From Psychromonas sp. (GTDB lineage Bacteria > Pseudomonadota > Gammaproteobacteria > Enterobacterales > Psychromonadaceae): a DNA stretch of 8,310 bases. Below, piece by piece: positions 1 through 6,500 of this stretch; positions within the stretch are counted from its first letter, which is position 1; each line of letters opens with the position of its first letter. Below the pieces are notes generated by a model. That model was not told the DNA's origin. It was given only the letters and a program-made list of their open reading frames with translations, and ran no database searches. The stretch lies in the NCBI GenBank assembly GCA_023145575.1, contig JAGLDN010000056.1:1-8310 (forward strand), in the 5' to 3' direction. The position numbers and the translations under genes are program-made.

Positions 1-288
1 TTTGAGTGGGGCTTAAAGGGAACCATGCATTATTGTGAGTGTGAGATATTTTGATTGTCATAATTTTAAAATTCCTGTAGACATTGACTTCATTTGGGCA
101 ATCAATATAAGTTATTGGATTTTTAGCCATATGAACTAGGTTTAACATTAGGTTTATAATAAAATGGTCATAGTGCTATTGGAACTGCATTCGGGTAATA
201 AGTGATATTTCTCAAATCAGATGGTTTGCTGTTATAGTTTGACTAGTTTCTTCTTAAAGAAAATTATCAAATAGACTATAAAAATTGA

Positions 289-330
289 TTTTAAAAAAAG
301 ACGATAGCATAACGATACTTTTAAAAAAAG
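289..330. repeat. Short direct repeat, AT-rich
   Basis: The 12-mer TTTTAAAAAAAG occurs at 289-300 and again at 319-330, and ACGATA occurs twice between them (301-306 and 312-317). The two 12-mer copies start exactly 30 bases apart. The motif is low complexity, so it may be chance or a small slippage duplication. No function is claimed. Confidence 0.35.
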
Positions 331-452
331 GGTTAAAATCAAAATTTTTAACGAAGGAATTTGCTTGTTTATCTTCTTCTATGTCAATAGTCTAATGGGT
401 TAGTTTATTGCCGTTATGGGTGAAAAGAAAGGTAGATCGTAGTATTCAATGA

Positions 453-713
453 CAATCAAGCATCTCACTCTCAACAATTATGGTTGTAAAGAATACACAA
501 GGCTGGGTTTATCAAATAATGGCGTCGATAACCCAAACCAAGGAGCTGACGCTACCCAGAATAAAATATGGAAGAAAATAGTCCCATTTTTTTCAAGATA
601 CGCTTAAAGAGCAAATTCCAACAGAGATAAGGATAATGGCCGATTACAATGCAGCCTTGTGCTCTGCAATCGAAAATGGATCAACCATAACAGAATTAAC
701 ATCTTTCTGTTAA
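453..713 (+). pseudogene. Broken reading frame of unknown family
   Basis: A plus-strand frame runs from just after a TGA (450-452) to TAA at 711-713, broken only by a TAG at 579-581. Its second half is strongly protein-like (it includes FFQDTLKEQIPTEIR and ADYNAALCSAIENG). Its first half includes MVVKNTQGWVYQIMA, with an ATG at 480. A second frame competes: ATG at 449 reads 52 codons to a TAA at 605-607, and loss of one T from the T7 run at 587-593 would join it to the same C-terminal half. Two readings are therefore possible, one nonsense mutation or one homopolymer frameshift. No close Shine-Dalgarno sequence precedes either ATG. I do not recognise the family. A fragment of a larger lost gene is most likely. 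Confidence 0.4.
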
Positions 714-791
714 TTTTACAGACGAATGATTAGCGGAGATGATGATCCTTAGGTCACATGTTGTGCGTCATTGTGTTTATCTAATTTGGTC

Positions 792-1259
792 CTAATGTTT
801 AATTTTTGCTTCACATGGGTATAGATCATTGATTGCTTTTTTATCATTAAAATAAGGATCTATTAAAATTATTTTTGGAATATCATTACCATTATTTTCC
901 AATTGACGTGCTATTTCAAGCGTTAATACACCAGCAAATCTCCAACCAAGTAATTCATAAGAGCCGACAGGCTGTATTTCTTAATATATCTAAGATATTG
1001 ATATACCAGTGATTCGAAAGTAATAATTTTGAACATTATGATTTCTGAGACCGTCTTCACGGTATTTGGTTATTAAATATAATAATTTTCTATCTTTTAA
1101 TTTAGGTACTATATGATTTAAATAAATTCCAGTGCCGCCAACGGCAGGTTGTATAAAAAATAGGAGATCCCTGTGTTTTTCCTTCACAGTTTTATTTTTT
1201 AAGTCACCTAATGTTTTAATATCGTCTTTTTTCTCTGTAGCTGTACCTGGTTGATAACG
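792..1259 (-). pseudogene. NRPS/PKS-type thioesterase domain relic
   Basis: The minus-strand frame reads a recognisable alpha/beta-hydrolase thioesterase of the kind that ends non-ribosomal peptide or polyketide synthases (Pfam Thioesterase, PF00975). The N-terminal part has LLFFIQPAVGGTGIYLNHI, matching the usual 'PLFxVHPxGG' strand and oxyanion region. The C-terminal part has QPVGSYELLGW followed by RFAGVLTLEIARQL and then IPKIILIDPYF, matching the usual 'GPYxLxGWSFGGxxAxExAxQL...LIDP'. The spacing between the blocks, about 60 codons, is normal for the family. The frame is broken by TAG (990-992) and TAA (981-983). The nucleophile position of GxSxG is AGA (Arg) at 939-941, a single-base step from a serine codon. 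The frame ends at TAG 792-794, shortly after the LIDP block, so the lid and the catalytic His region are absent. A TGA at 1260-1262 bounds it upstream. It is inactive on three independent counts. The family call is by eye. Confidence 0.62.
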
Positions 1260-1468
1260 TCAACTAACGCGTGTTGAATGTTCGTTTTAAAATCATGCGT
1301 TAACTCAGCAGTTAATGTTTAGACAATATAAAACTCTATAGAACTGTGTTGTACAGTCCCGTTAATGTTAAGCATCTGGCGTGCGCTATTTTCATTGGCT
1401 ATCATCTGACTTGCATCTTCAACAACTATCCTCCAATTAGCAGTTTTCTCTTCGTTATTTTTCTTTGC
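1208..1468 (-). pseudogene. Unrecognised broken frame upstream of thioesterase relic
   Basis: A minus-strand frame opens after a TAG at 1469-1471, reads 49 protein-like codons (including NWRIVVEDASQMIANENSAR), meets TAA at 1319-1321, then continues 36 codons (including ELTHDFKTNIQHALVDVINQ) to TAG at 1208-1210. It lies immediately upstream of the thioesterase relic but in a different frame. One extra A in the A6 run (plus-strand T run at 1227-1232) would bring it into the thioesterase frame, so it could be the preceding part of the same ancestral protein. No carrier-protein (GGxS) motif is seen, and I cannot assign a family. The link to the thioesterase is inference. Confidence 0.3.
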
Positions 1469-1853
1469 CTATTTTCATTTAAGTGGCTATTAAACCACTA
1501 TACGGCGAGGGCTTAACTCTAATCATAAATGGGGTAACATAATATTTGCATTGTATGAAATTATATTTGACCAATTGTTTAATGAACAGACAGGGTGCAA
1601 TGGAATTTTATTAATTTAATCAGGTATTAAAATATTATGGAGTTTAGGCCAAATTATGTCAGCTGGTTATTGCTATTATAAAGGGAAAGCGTAATGATCG
1701 TACCAATATAAGTCTTTATAACCTGAGATGGCAAAACCTGACTGATGTTACTCAGTTAGAATAATATACCCGTTATCAATTTAAGTGCTTTATTGAGTCG
1801 TCAGGTTAGATCTTTTTGTAAGGTGCAGTTTACGATCCCTCAACAATAGCTGT

Positions 1854-1931
1854 GCAATCGTTTGTTGGTAGTTCAATGAAAAGATATTTAGATTTTAATG
1901 GTTAGCCCTAATAAAATAGTACAACGATTGC
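1854..1931. repeat. 9-bp perfect inverted repeat, 60-bp spacer
   Basis: GCAATCGTT at 1854-1862 is the exact reverse complement of AACGATTGC at 1923-1931. Pairing extends by two more bases if one T is bulged. About one such pair is expected by chance in a region this size. No transposase or target-site duplication is visible. It is recorded as a structure only. Confidence 0.3.
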
Positions 1932-2455
1932 TACATTTTGAAATAACTTGGCTATAAACTGGCAATTTTAACCTATCGGATAATAAGTGATTTCGTTAAG
2001 CGCTTGTATGACCGTTAATGTTAGCTCATGAATTAAGTATCTTTTTAAACCACCATTATTTGATGTTGTTTTTGAGTTGATGCATACGCTTTAATATGGC
2101 GAATGATACAACTTTTGTGTTTTATTAGCGCCTGTGCAATCACCAACCTTCTGCGGACGAAAAAATAGCTTTTCATAGATTACAAGATCGCTTATTACTG
2201 GACAGTTTGTTTTGTGATTCAAGTATTATTTATTTTAAGTATGTTAATAATATTTGCCTTACTTACTACAGATTGTTTTTTAAAATAAATGCAAGCAGTT
2301 TCTCAATGATATTCATTCTCAAAGATAACGGACATAAATCCATTAATGCTTATTGTTTTTGTTTACAAAAACTCTCTCTGCTTTATTTTTACGCCTTGCT
2401 TTGATAATCAAGCTGAAAATTAATAAAAAAATGTAAAGAAACTTGAGATTAGTCG

Positions 2456-3235
2456 TTAAAGATCGAAAAATAATGCACTATTTCGTGTGCTATTGATTAT
2501 CAATTCATTAACGGATTGGCCTCTGGCATTTGCAATGGTTTGTGCAATATAAGGTAGATATTTAGGCTCATTCCGACTTGATTTCGGTTTTTCATGCATA
2601 TTGCGCGGTAATAAATAAGGCGCATCAGTTTCTATCATTAAACGATCATCCGGGATCCACTTTACTATTTCTAATAACGCTTTTCCTCGCCGTTCATCAC
2701 AGATCCACCCAGTAATACCTATGTGTAATCCCAGTTCAATGTAGTGATTTAATTCAGATTTAGAGCCTGTGAAGCAGTGTAAAACAACATTAGATAATTG
2801 TGTTAAATAAGGCTTCAACAAACTGATTAATCGCTTACTTGCATCACGCTCATGCATAAAAACAGGCAGTTGTAATTCGACTGCCAACTCAAGTTGTCCA
2901 ATAAAAGCATATTCTTGATCGTGAGCCGTTGAAAAATTGCGATTAAAATCCAGTCCACATTCGCCAATGGCTTTTACTTGTGGATCCTGTGCCATTTGTC
3001 GCAATTTTTGTAAACTTTTATCGTCAAAGGTTTTGGCATCGTGAGGATGTATGCCGACTGTACAATGAAGGTAGTTTGGATCAGAGTGAGTAAGCGCAAT
3101 GGCTTTTTCACTTTCTTGTAGGTTAGTGCTGGTAATAATAAGACCTTTGACACCTGCCTGCTTGGCTGCGTTGATAACGATTTGGCGATCTTTATTAAAA
3201 CGCTTGTTTGTTAAATTAATGCAAATATCAATCAT
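2456..3235 (-). CDS. tatD: TatD, metal-dependent 3'-5' DNase
   Basis: TatD is a cytoplasmic, metal-dependent hydrolase of the TatD TIM-barrel family. The E. coli enzyme is a 3'-5' exonuclease on single-stranded DNA and RNA and is linked to repair of oxidative DNA damage. It is not needed for Tat export despite its name. The 259-aa length matches E. coli (260). Motifs visible: an N-terminal strand MIDICINLTN (residues 1-10), VGIHPHDAK (60-68), GECGLDFNRNFS (91-102) with metal ligand Glu92, VFMHERDA (125-132) with His128, VLHCFTG (151-157) with His153, GWICDERRG (176-184) and IETDAPYLLPR (201-211) with Asp204. E. coli has HCRDA where this protein has HERDA, a position that varies in the family. 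The start lies three bases after the tatC stop, and no strong Shine-Dalgarno is visible, so translation probably depends on coupling to tatC. No convincing terminator follows the stop codon. Confidence 0.97.
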   Translation of the reverse strand: MIDICINLTNKRFNKDRQIVINAAKQAGVKGLIITSTNLQESEKAIALTHSDPNYLHCTVGIHPHDAKTFDDKSLQKLRQMAQDPQVKAIGECGLDFNRNFSTAHDQEYAFIGQLELAVELQLPVFMHERDASKRLISLLKPYLTQLSNVVLHCFTGSKSELNHYIELGLHIGITGWICDERRGKALLEIVKWIPDDRLMIETDAPYLLPRNMHEKPKSSRNEPKYLPYIAQTIANARGQSVNELIINSTRNSALFFDL

Positions 3236-3238
3236 GAT

Positions 3239-4036
3239 CTAGGTTTTATCTTGTTTATTTTCATCGTTTTTTGGTACATAAAAACGAGCAAATAATAAGC
3301 CTAGTTCAAATAAAATAAGCATAGGAACAGCGAGTAATGTTTGAGAAATGACATCAGGAGGTGTAAGTAACATACCAATTACAAAAGCTGAAACAATGAT
3401 ATAAGGACGTTTCGCCTTTAATTTTTCAGCTGTTGTTATCCCCGTCCAGCATATCACAAGTGTCGCAATAGGAATTTCAAATGCCAACCCAAAAGCAAAA
3501 AGCAACTTAAGAATAAAATCTAAATAACTACTGATGTCAGTCGCAATGGTAACACCTTCAGGTGCTGTTTTGGTGAAAAAGCTAAAGACCAGTGGAAAAA
3601 CAACATAATAAGCAAACGTCATACCCGCATAAAAAAGAAAGGCGCTACTTATCACAAGCGGAGCAATGAGTTTACGCTCATGCTTATATAAGCCAGGTGC
3701 TATAAAGGCCCATACTTGATGTAAAATCATTGGGATACTAATGAAAATAGACAACACCATAGTCAGTTTGATTGGTGTAAAAAAAGGTGTTGCCACGCCT
3801 GTCGCAATCATGCTCGAGCCTTTTGGTAATTGACTTGTCAGTGGAATCGCGATGTAATGGTAAATATTATTTGAAAAATAGACTATGCTCAAAAAGACAA
3901 TGACAACCACGATGATCACACGTAATAAGCGAGTTCGTAATTCTAACAGATGACTAATCAGTGGTAACCCTTGTTGGATATGATGTTCGCTGTTCGGTGG
4001 AACGTCATTGCTAGATCCTTCCTTTTCAGTACTCAT
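3239..4036 (-). CDS. tatC: TatC, twin-arginine signal receptor
   Basis: TatC is the six-helix inner-membrane core of the twin-arginine translocase. With TatB it binds the RR signal peptide, and it then recruits TatA to pass folded proteins to the periplasm. The protein has 265 aa (E. coli 258), with an N-terminal extension of about 17 residues before PLISHLLELRTRLLR (residues 25-39). Functionally important acidic residues of E. coli TatC are all present at this constant offset: Glu32 (E15 in E. coli), Glu120 in APGLYKHERK (E103), Glu187 in AFGLAFEIP (E170) and Asp228 in LLTPPDVISQ (D211). SMIATGVATPFFTPIKL (75-91) and TAPEGV (157-162) also match closely. The start ATG overlaps the tatB stop by one base (TAATG) with AAGGA just upstream, so translational coupling is expected. 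The extension is hydrophilic, and an internal start is not evident. Confidence 0.98.
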   Translation of the reverse strand: MSTEKEGSSNDVPPNSEHHIQQGLPLISHLLELRTRLLRVIIVVVIVFLSIVYFSNNIYHYIAIPLTSQLPKGSSMIATGVATPFFTPIKLTMVLSIFISIPMILHQVWAFIAPGLYKHERKLIAPLVISSAFLFYAGMTFAYYVVFPLVFSFFTKTAPEGVTIATDISSYLDFILKLLFAFGLAFEIPIATLVICWTGITTAEKLKAKRPYIIVSAFVIGMLLTPPDVISQTLLAVPMLILFELGLLFARFYVPKNDENKQDKT

Positions 4037-4410
4037 TATTCCTTGCCTTGAGAGGATTTTTCCTGCTCTGCTATTGTTTCTTTGTGATGGATTTCTTCTT
4101 TAGTCTGTGCAATATCTTTTTTGTAGGGATGAGTCAATTCTTGAGCTGCCTGTTTCATTTCATCGACTGACTTTTGCAAATCAGGATCCAGGTCAGTCAA
4201 TCCTTTTTTAGTTGCTTTGATCATGTTTTCATTCATTTCTTGAATTTTTAATTCTTGGTTAATTTCTTTTTTTATGGAGTTTGCTAGTGATTTTGCCGCA
4301 TTTATCCATTTTATAACGCTTCGGATAGCAGCAGGTAATCGTTCTGGGCCAAGGACAACTAGAGCAATAACAAAAATGAGTGCTATTTCCCAAAAACCAA
4401 TATCGAACAT
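4036..4410 (-). CDS. tatB: TatB, Tat receptor-complex subunit
   Basis: TatB is a single-span inner-membrane protein that partners TatC in the signal-peptide receptor complex. The N-terminus MFDIGFWEIALIFVIALVVL (1-20) is the transmembrane helix, with the conserved Glu8. It is followed by the hinge GPERLP (21-26) and a long amphipathic helix rich in Lys and Glu, with ELKIQEMNENM (53-63) matching ELKLQEFQDSL of E. coli. At 124 aa it is shorter than E. coli TatB (171). The shortfall is all in the dispensable, poorly conserved C-terminal tail. AAAGG lies seven bases before the ATG and supports this start. It sits 179 bp downstream of tatA rather than a few bases, as in E. coli, and overlaps tatC by one base. 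Confidence 0.96.
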   Translation of the reverse strand: MFDIGFWEIALIFVIALVVLGPERLPAAIRSVIKWINAAKSLANSIKKEINQELKIQEMNENMIKATKKGLTDLDPDLQKSVDEMKQAAQELTHPYKKDIAQTKEEIHHKETIAEQEKSSQGKE

Positions 4411-4472
4411 GCGTTAGCCTTTTTAATGAACGAGCAATACCAAGTGAACCAATTTTATACTCATGTGACATA

Positions 4473-4512
4473 AAAATGTTTTGCTAGGCTTAGCTAAGAT
4501 GCAATACATTTT
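4473..4512 (-). terminator. Terminator- or attenuator-like hairpin between tatA and tatB
   Basis: The tatA-tatB spacer (4411-4589) holds an inverted repeat: plus-strand AAAATGTTTTGC (4473-4484) and GCAATACATTTT (4501-4512). These are 12-base arms with one mismatch around a 16-base loop that contains the perfect palindrome CTTAGCTAAG (4489-4498 on the plus strand). Read on the minus (transcript) strand, the second arm ends in a run of five T. This resembles a weak, AT-rich, possibly bidirectional intrinsic terminator. It could lower tatB/C/D expression relative to tatA. The stem is weak, so partial read-through or an RNA-processing role is as likely as full termination. Confidence 0.42.
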
Positions 4513-4589
4513 AAAGTAACGTGCGACTAAATAAAAACAGATGAAAATGGCATTGCATGGAAAATTATTTTAGTTAAAATCATTGCACT

Positions 4590-4817
4590 TTACTTTTTTT
4601 CTTCAACTGTTTCAGATGTTTTTTTTTCTGATGAAAATGTGGCATCTTTTGTTTCATCGTGTCGATTTAGTGATTTATCTTCTTCCTTCATAGCTTTTTT
4701 AAAACCTTTAATTGCGCCACCTAAATCTTCGCCTATACCACGTAGTTTTTTAGTGCCAAATAATAAAACAACAATAATAGCAATAATTCCTAACTGCCAA
4801 ATACTAATTCCGCCCAT
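4590..4817 (-). CDS. tatA: TatA, pore-forming Tat subunit
   Basis: TatA is the small, abundant inner-membrane protein that polymerises at the TatBC receptor to let folded proteins cross. At 75 aa it is a little shorter than E. coli TatA (89), the difference being in the variable acidic tail. MGGISIWQLGIIAIIVVLLF (1-20) is the transmembrane helix with conserved Gln8. FGTKKLRGIGEDLGGAIKGF (20-39) covers the hinge and amphipathic helix with conserved Phe20 and Phe39. The start is secure: a stop lies in frame 24 bases upstream with no other start codon between, and AAAGGGAG precedes the ATG by five bases. It therefore lacks the short N-terminal extension that rhomboid AarA removes from Providencia stuartii TatA. 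It lies 39 bp downstream of ubiB and 179 bp upstream of tatB. Confidence 0.97.
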   Translation of the reverse strand: MGGISIWQLGIIAIIVVLLFGTKKLRGIGEDLGGAIKGFKKAMKEEDKSLNRHDETKDATFSSEKKTSETVEEKK

Positions 4818-4822
4818 AATAA

Positions 4823-4830
4823 CTCCCTTT
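4823..4830 (-). promoter_or_regulatory. Strong tatA ribosome binding site
   Basis: AAAGGGAG lies five bases before the tatA ATG and is the best Shine-Dalgarno match in the cluster. The ubiB, ubiJ and tatD starts have weak or no visible matches. This fits the expected high TatA output. Confidence 0.7.
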
Positions 4831-4855
4831 AATTTAAATTAATGTTCTATAATAT

Positions 4856-4884
4856 TTTATAACAAAAAACCACTATTGAGCCAA
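4856..4884 (-). promoter_or_regulatory. Candidate sigma-70 promoter for tatA
   Basis: On the minus strand TTGGCT (4879-4884; four of six to TTGACA) and TATAAA (4856-4861; five of six to TATAAT) are separated by exactly 17 bases. The site overlaps the last codons of ubiB. Transcription would start about 30 bases before tatA, just ahead of the strong Shine-Dalgarno. In E. coli the tat genes likewise have promoter activity close to tatA. This is motif matching in AT-rich DNA, so chance is possible. Confidence 0.45.
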
Positions 4885-6500
4885 GCACCTAGCCAAGTAA
4901 ATAGGCTAATAACACCCGTTAGAACAGATAAACCAACTTCGCGTTGAAAATAAAGTAAACAACTCACGATACTTGTGGTCATGCCTGCTGCAATATAAAA
5001 TATAATTTTACTGTAATTTTTTTGATGTTGTTTAAGTGATTGCGTCAATAATAACATCTGTTTTTGTTGCTGTTTACTGTTTACTAGATTGTTATAAATT
5101 AGTTCAGGTAGATCGGGCAGTTTTTCAAGCCAAAAAGGTGCTTTATTTTTTATTGCATTGAATAATTTTTTCGGGCTAATTTGCTCATTCATCCATTTTT
5201 CTAAAAATGGTTTTGCGGTATCCCATAAATCCAGTTGGGGATATAATTGACGACCTAGCCCTTCAATATAAAATAATGTTTTTTGTAATAATACGAGTTG
5301 AGGTTGCACTTTCATATTGTAACGGTGAGCAGTATTAAATAAATTGATAAGTACCGTTGCAAATGATATTTCCGATAGTGGTTTTTCAAAAATAGGCTCG
5401 CAAACAGTACGAATAGCAAATTCAAACTCTTCAACTGGTGTATTTTCAGGTACCCAACCAGAATCAACGTGTAATTGAGCTACTTGTCGATAATCTCGGT
5501 TGAAAAAGGCTAAAAAATTTTCAGCTAGGTAGCGTTTATCTTCATTATTCAAGGTGCCTACAATCCCACAATCAATGCCTATCCAAAGTGGATCGTCGGG
5601 GTGTTCATAGGATACAAAAACATTGCCTGGATGCATATCAGCATGAAAAAAACTATCGCGGAAAACTTGTGTAAAAAAGGATTCAACACCGCGCTCTGCC
5701 AGTAATTTTAAATTGGTTCCTTGTGCTTCAAGTGCTGTTATATCAGAAACAGGAATACCATAAATACGCTCCATCACTAATACCTTTTTCGTACAATAAT
5801 CTGAATATATTTCAGGAACATAAAGCAATTTAGAGCCCATGAAATTACGACGAAGCTGAATTGCATTTGCTCCTTCTCGCATGAGATCTAACTCATCGAT
5901 AATGGTTTTTTCATATTCAAAAACTACTTCAACTGGCCGTAGCCGATCAGCCTCTTTGAAAAAACGTTGTATTAACGATGCTATCCATTTCATTAATTCT
6001 AAGTCAGTTGCAATGGTCTTTTCTATATTAGGACGGATCACCTTGATAACAACTTCTCGATTATCTTTAATTAATGTTGCGGTATGTACTTGTGCGACGG
6101 ATGCAGAAGCAAGCGCTTTTTTTTCAAAATTTAAAAAAAGGCTGTCAATAGGGCATTTTAATGCCTTTTCTATTAGCTTGACCGCTATTTCCCCACAAAA
6201 AGGCTGTACATTATCTTGTAAATAAGCAAGTTGATCGGCAAATGCTTGCGGTAAAATATCGCGACGAGTAGAAAGCATTTGACCTAATTTAATGTAAATA
6301 GTACCAAGAGACTCTAATGCTAGTCGTAGTCGCGTAGCAAGATCTTTATCTTTATGTTTGGCATGAATCCAGAACAAGCATACACGCATGAAATAATAGC
6401 TAGTAGGCGAATAATTATTGGGAATTAACTCGATCAAACCGTATTCAACGAAGGTTTTGTTAATGCGATACAGGCGTGCTAACTCTTTGAATTTAATCAT
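4857..6500 (-). CDS. ubiB: UbiB, atypical ATPase for ubiquinone synthesis
   Basis: UbiB is a membrane-anchored member of the ABC1/ADCK/COQ8 protein-kinase-like family. It acts as an ATPase that supports ubiquinone biosynthesis, probably by making lipid intermediates available to the soluble enzymes. The 547-aa length matches E. coli (546). Family hallmarks are all visible: the KxGQ motif in YIKLGQMLSTRRD (Lys71, Gln74), the Ala-rich nucleotide loop ASASVAQVHTA (131-141), the invariant lysine in VVIKVIRP (Lys153), the ExD motif in DELDLMREGANA (Glu203, Asp205), the catalytic loop FFHADMHPGN (Asp288, Asn293) and the metal-binding DCG (310-312, in place of DFG). Two C-terminal membrane segments lie at about 499-517 and 523-541. 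The start overlaps the end of ubiJ by eight bases (ATGATTAA) and has no Shine-Dalgarno, so coupling to ubiJ is expected. Confidence 0.98.
   Translation of the reverse strand: MIKFKELARLYRINKTFVEYGLIELIPNNYSPTSYYFMRVCLFWIHAKHKDKDLATRLRLALESLGTIYIKLGQMLSTRRDILPQAFADQLAYLQDNVQPFCGEIAVKLIEKALKCPIDSLFLNFEKKALASASVAQVHTATLIKDNREVVIKVIRPNIEKTIATDLELMKWIASLIQRFFKEADRLRPVEVVFEYEKTIIDELDLMREGANAIQLRRNFMGSKLLYVPEIYSDYCTKKVLVMERIYGIPVSDITALEAQGTNLKLLAERGVESFFTQVFRDSFFHADMHPGNVFVSYEHPDDPLWIGIDCGIVGTLNNEDKRYLAENFLAFFNRDYRQVAQLHVDSGWVPENTPVEEFEFAIRTVCEPIFEKPLSEISFATVLINLFNTAHRYNMKVQPQLVLLQKTLFYIEGLGRQLYPQLDLWDTAKPFLEKWMNEQISPKKLFNAIKNKAPFWLEKLPDLPELIYNNLVNSKQQQKQMLLLTQSLKQHQKNYSKIIFYIAAGMTTSIVSCLLYFQREVGLSVLTGVISLFTWLGAWLNSGFLL

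Larger units (their letters stand above)
1..2455. other. Gene-poor, apparently decayed region
   Basis: No intact gene is visible in these 2.4 kb on either strand. All frames are broken by frequent stops, and the longest open stretches are about 65 codons. Some stretches still read like protein (the thioesterase relic at 792-1259, the broken frames at 453-713 and 1208-1468), which suggests degraded coding DNA rather than designed intergenic sequence. I see no tRNA, rRNA, CRISPR array, transposase or clear insertion-sequence ends. In E. coli the gene convergent with tatD is rfaH. Nothing resembling RfaH is seen here, so either synteny ends at tatD or that neighbour has been lost. Confidence 0.75.

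Noticed and set aside
1481..1500. Small inverted repeat AGTGG/CCACT
   Set aside because: It has only 5-bp arms and is well within chance expectation.
2355..2372. Palindrome GTTTTTGT-TT-ACAAAAAC as a tatD terminator
   Set aside because: It lies about 85 bp past the tatD stop, has a two-base centre and no T run following it on the minus strand. AT-rich palindromes of this length occur by chance.
2207..2404. 65-codon plus-strand open frame just downstream of tatD
   Set aside because: It starts with TTG, has no Shine-Dalgarno, is rich in Phe, Tyr, Leu and Ile as AT-rich non-coding DNA tends to be, and resembles no known protein, including RfaH.
2398..2415. Near-palindrome around TTTGATAATCAAG after tatD
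   Set aside because: The loop would be a single base and one arm needs a bulge, so it is not a usable hairpin terminator.
4259..4471. 70-codon minus-strand frame overlapping the start of tatB
   Set aside because: It overlaps tatB in another frame, and the part inside tatB is a shadow. Its first 20 codons in the spacer could be a leader peptide, but nothing supports that: the ATG has no ribosome site.
4567..4580. ATTTTAGTTAAAAT as a regulator (Fur- or FNR-like) box after tatA
   Set aside because: It is an AT-only palindrome lacking the specific bases of the known boxes, and it lies downstream of the gene rather than at a promoter.
4639..4842. Plus-strand frame opposite tatA
   Set aside because: It is antisense to an unmistakable tatA and its composition mirrors that gene.
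5881..6225. 114-codon plus-strand frame opposite ubiB
   Set aside because: It is antisense to the conserved kinase-like core of ubiB and has no independent support.
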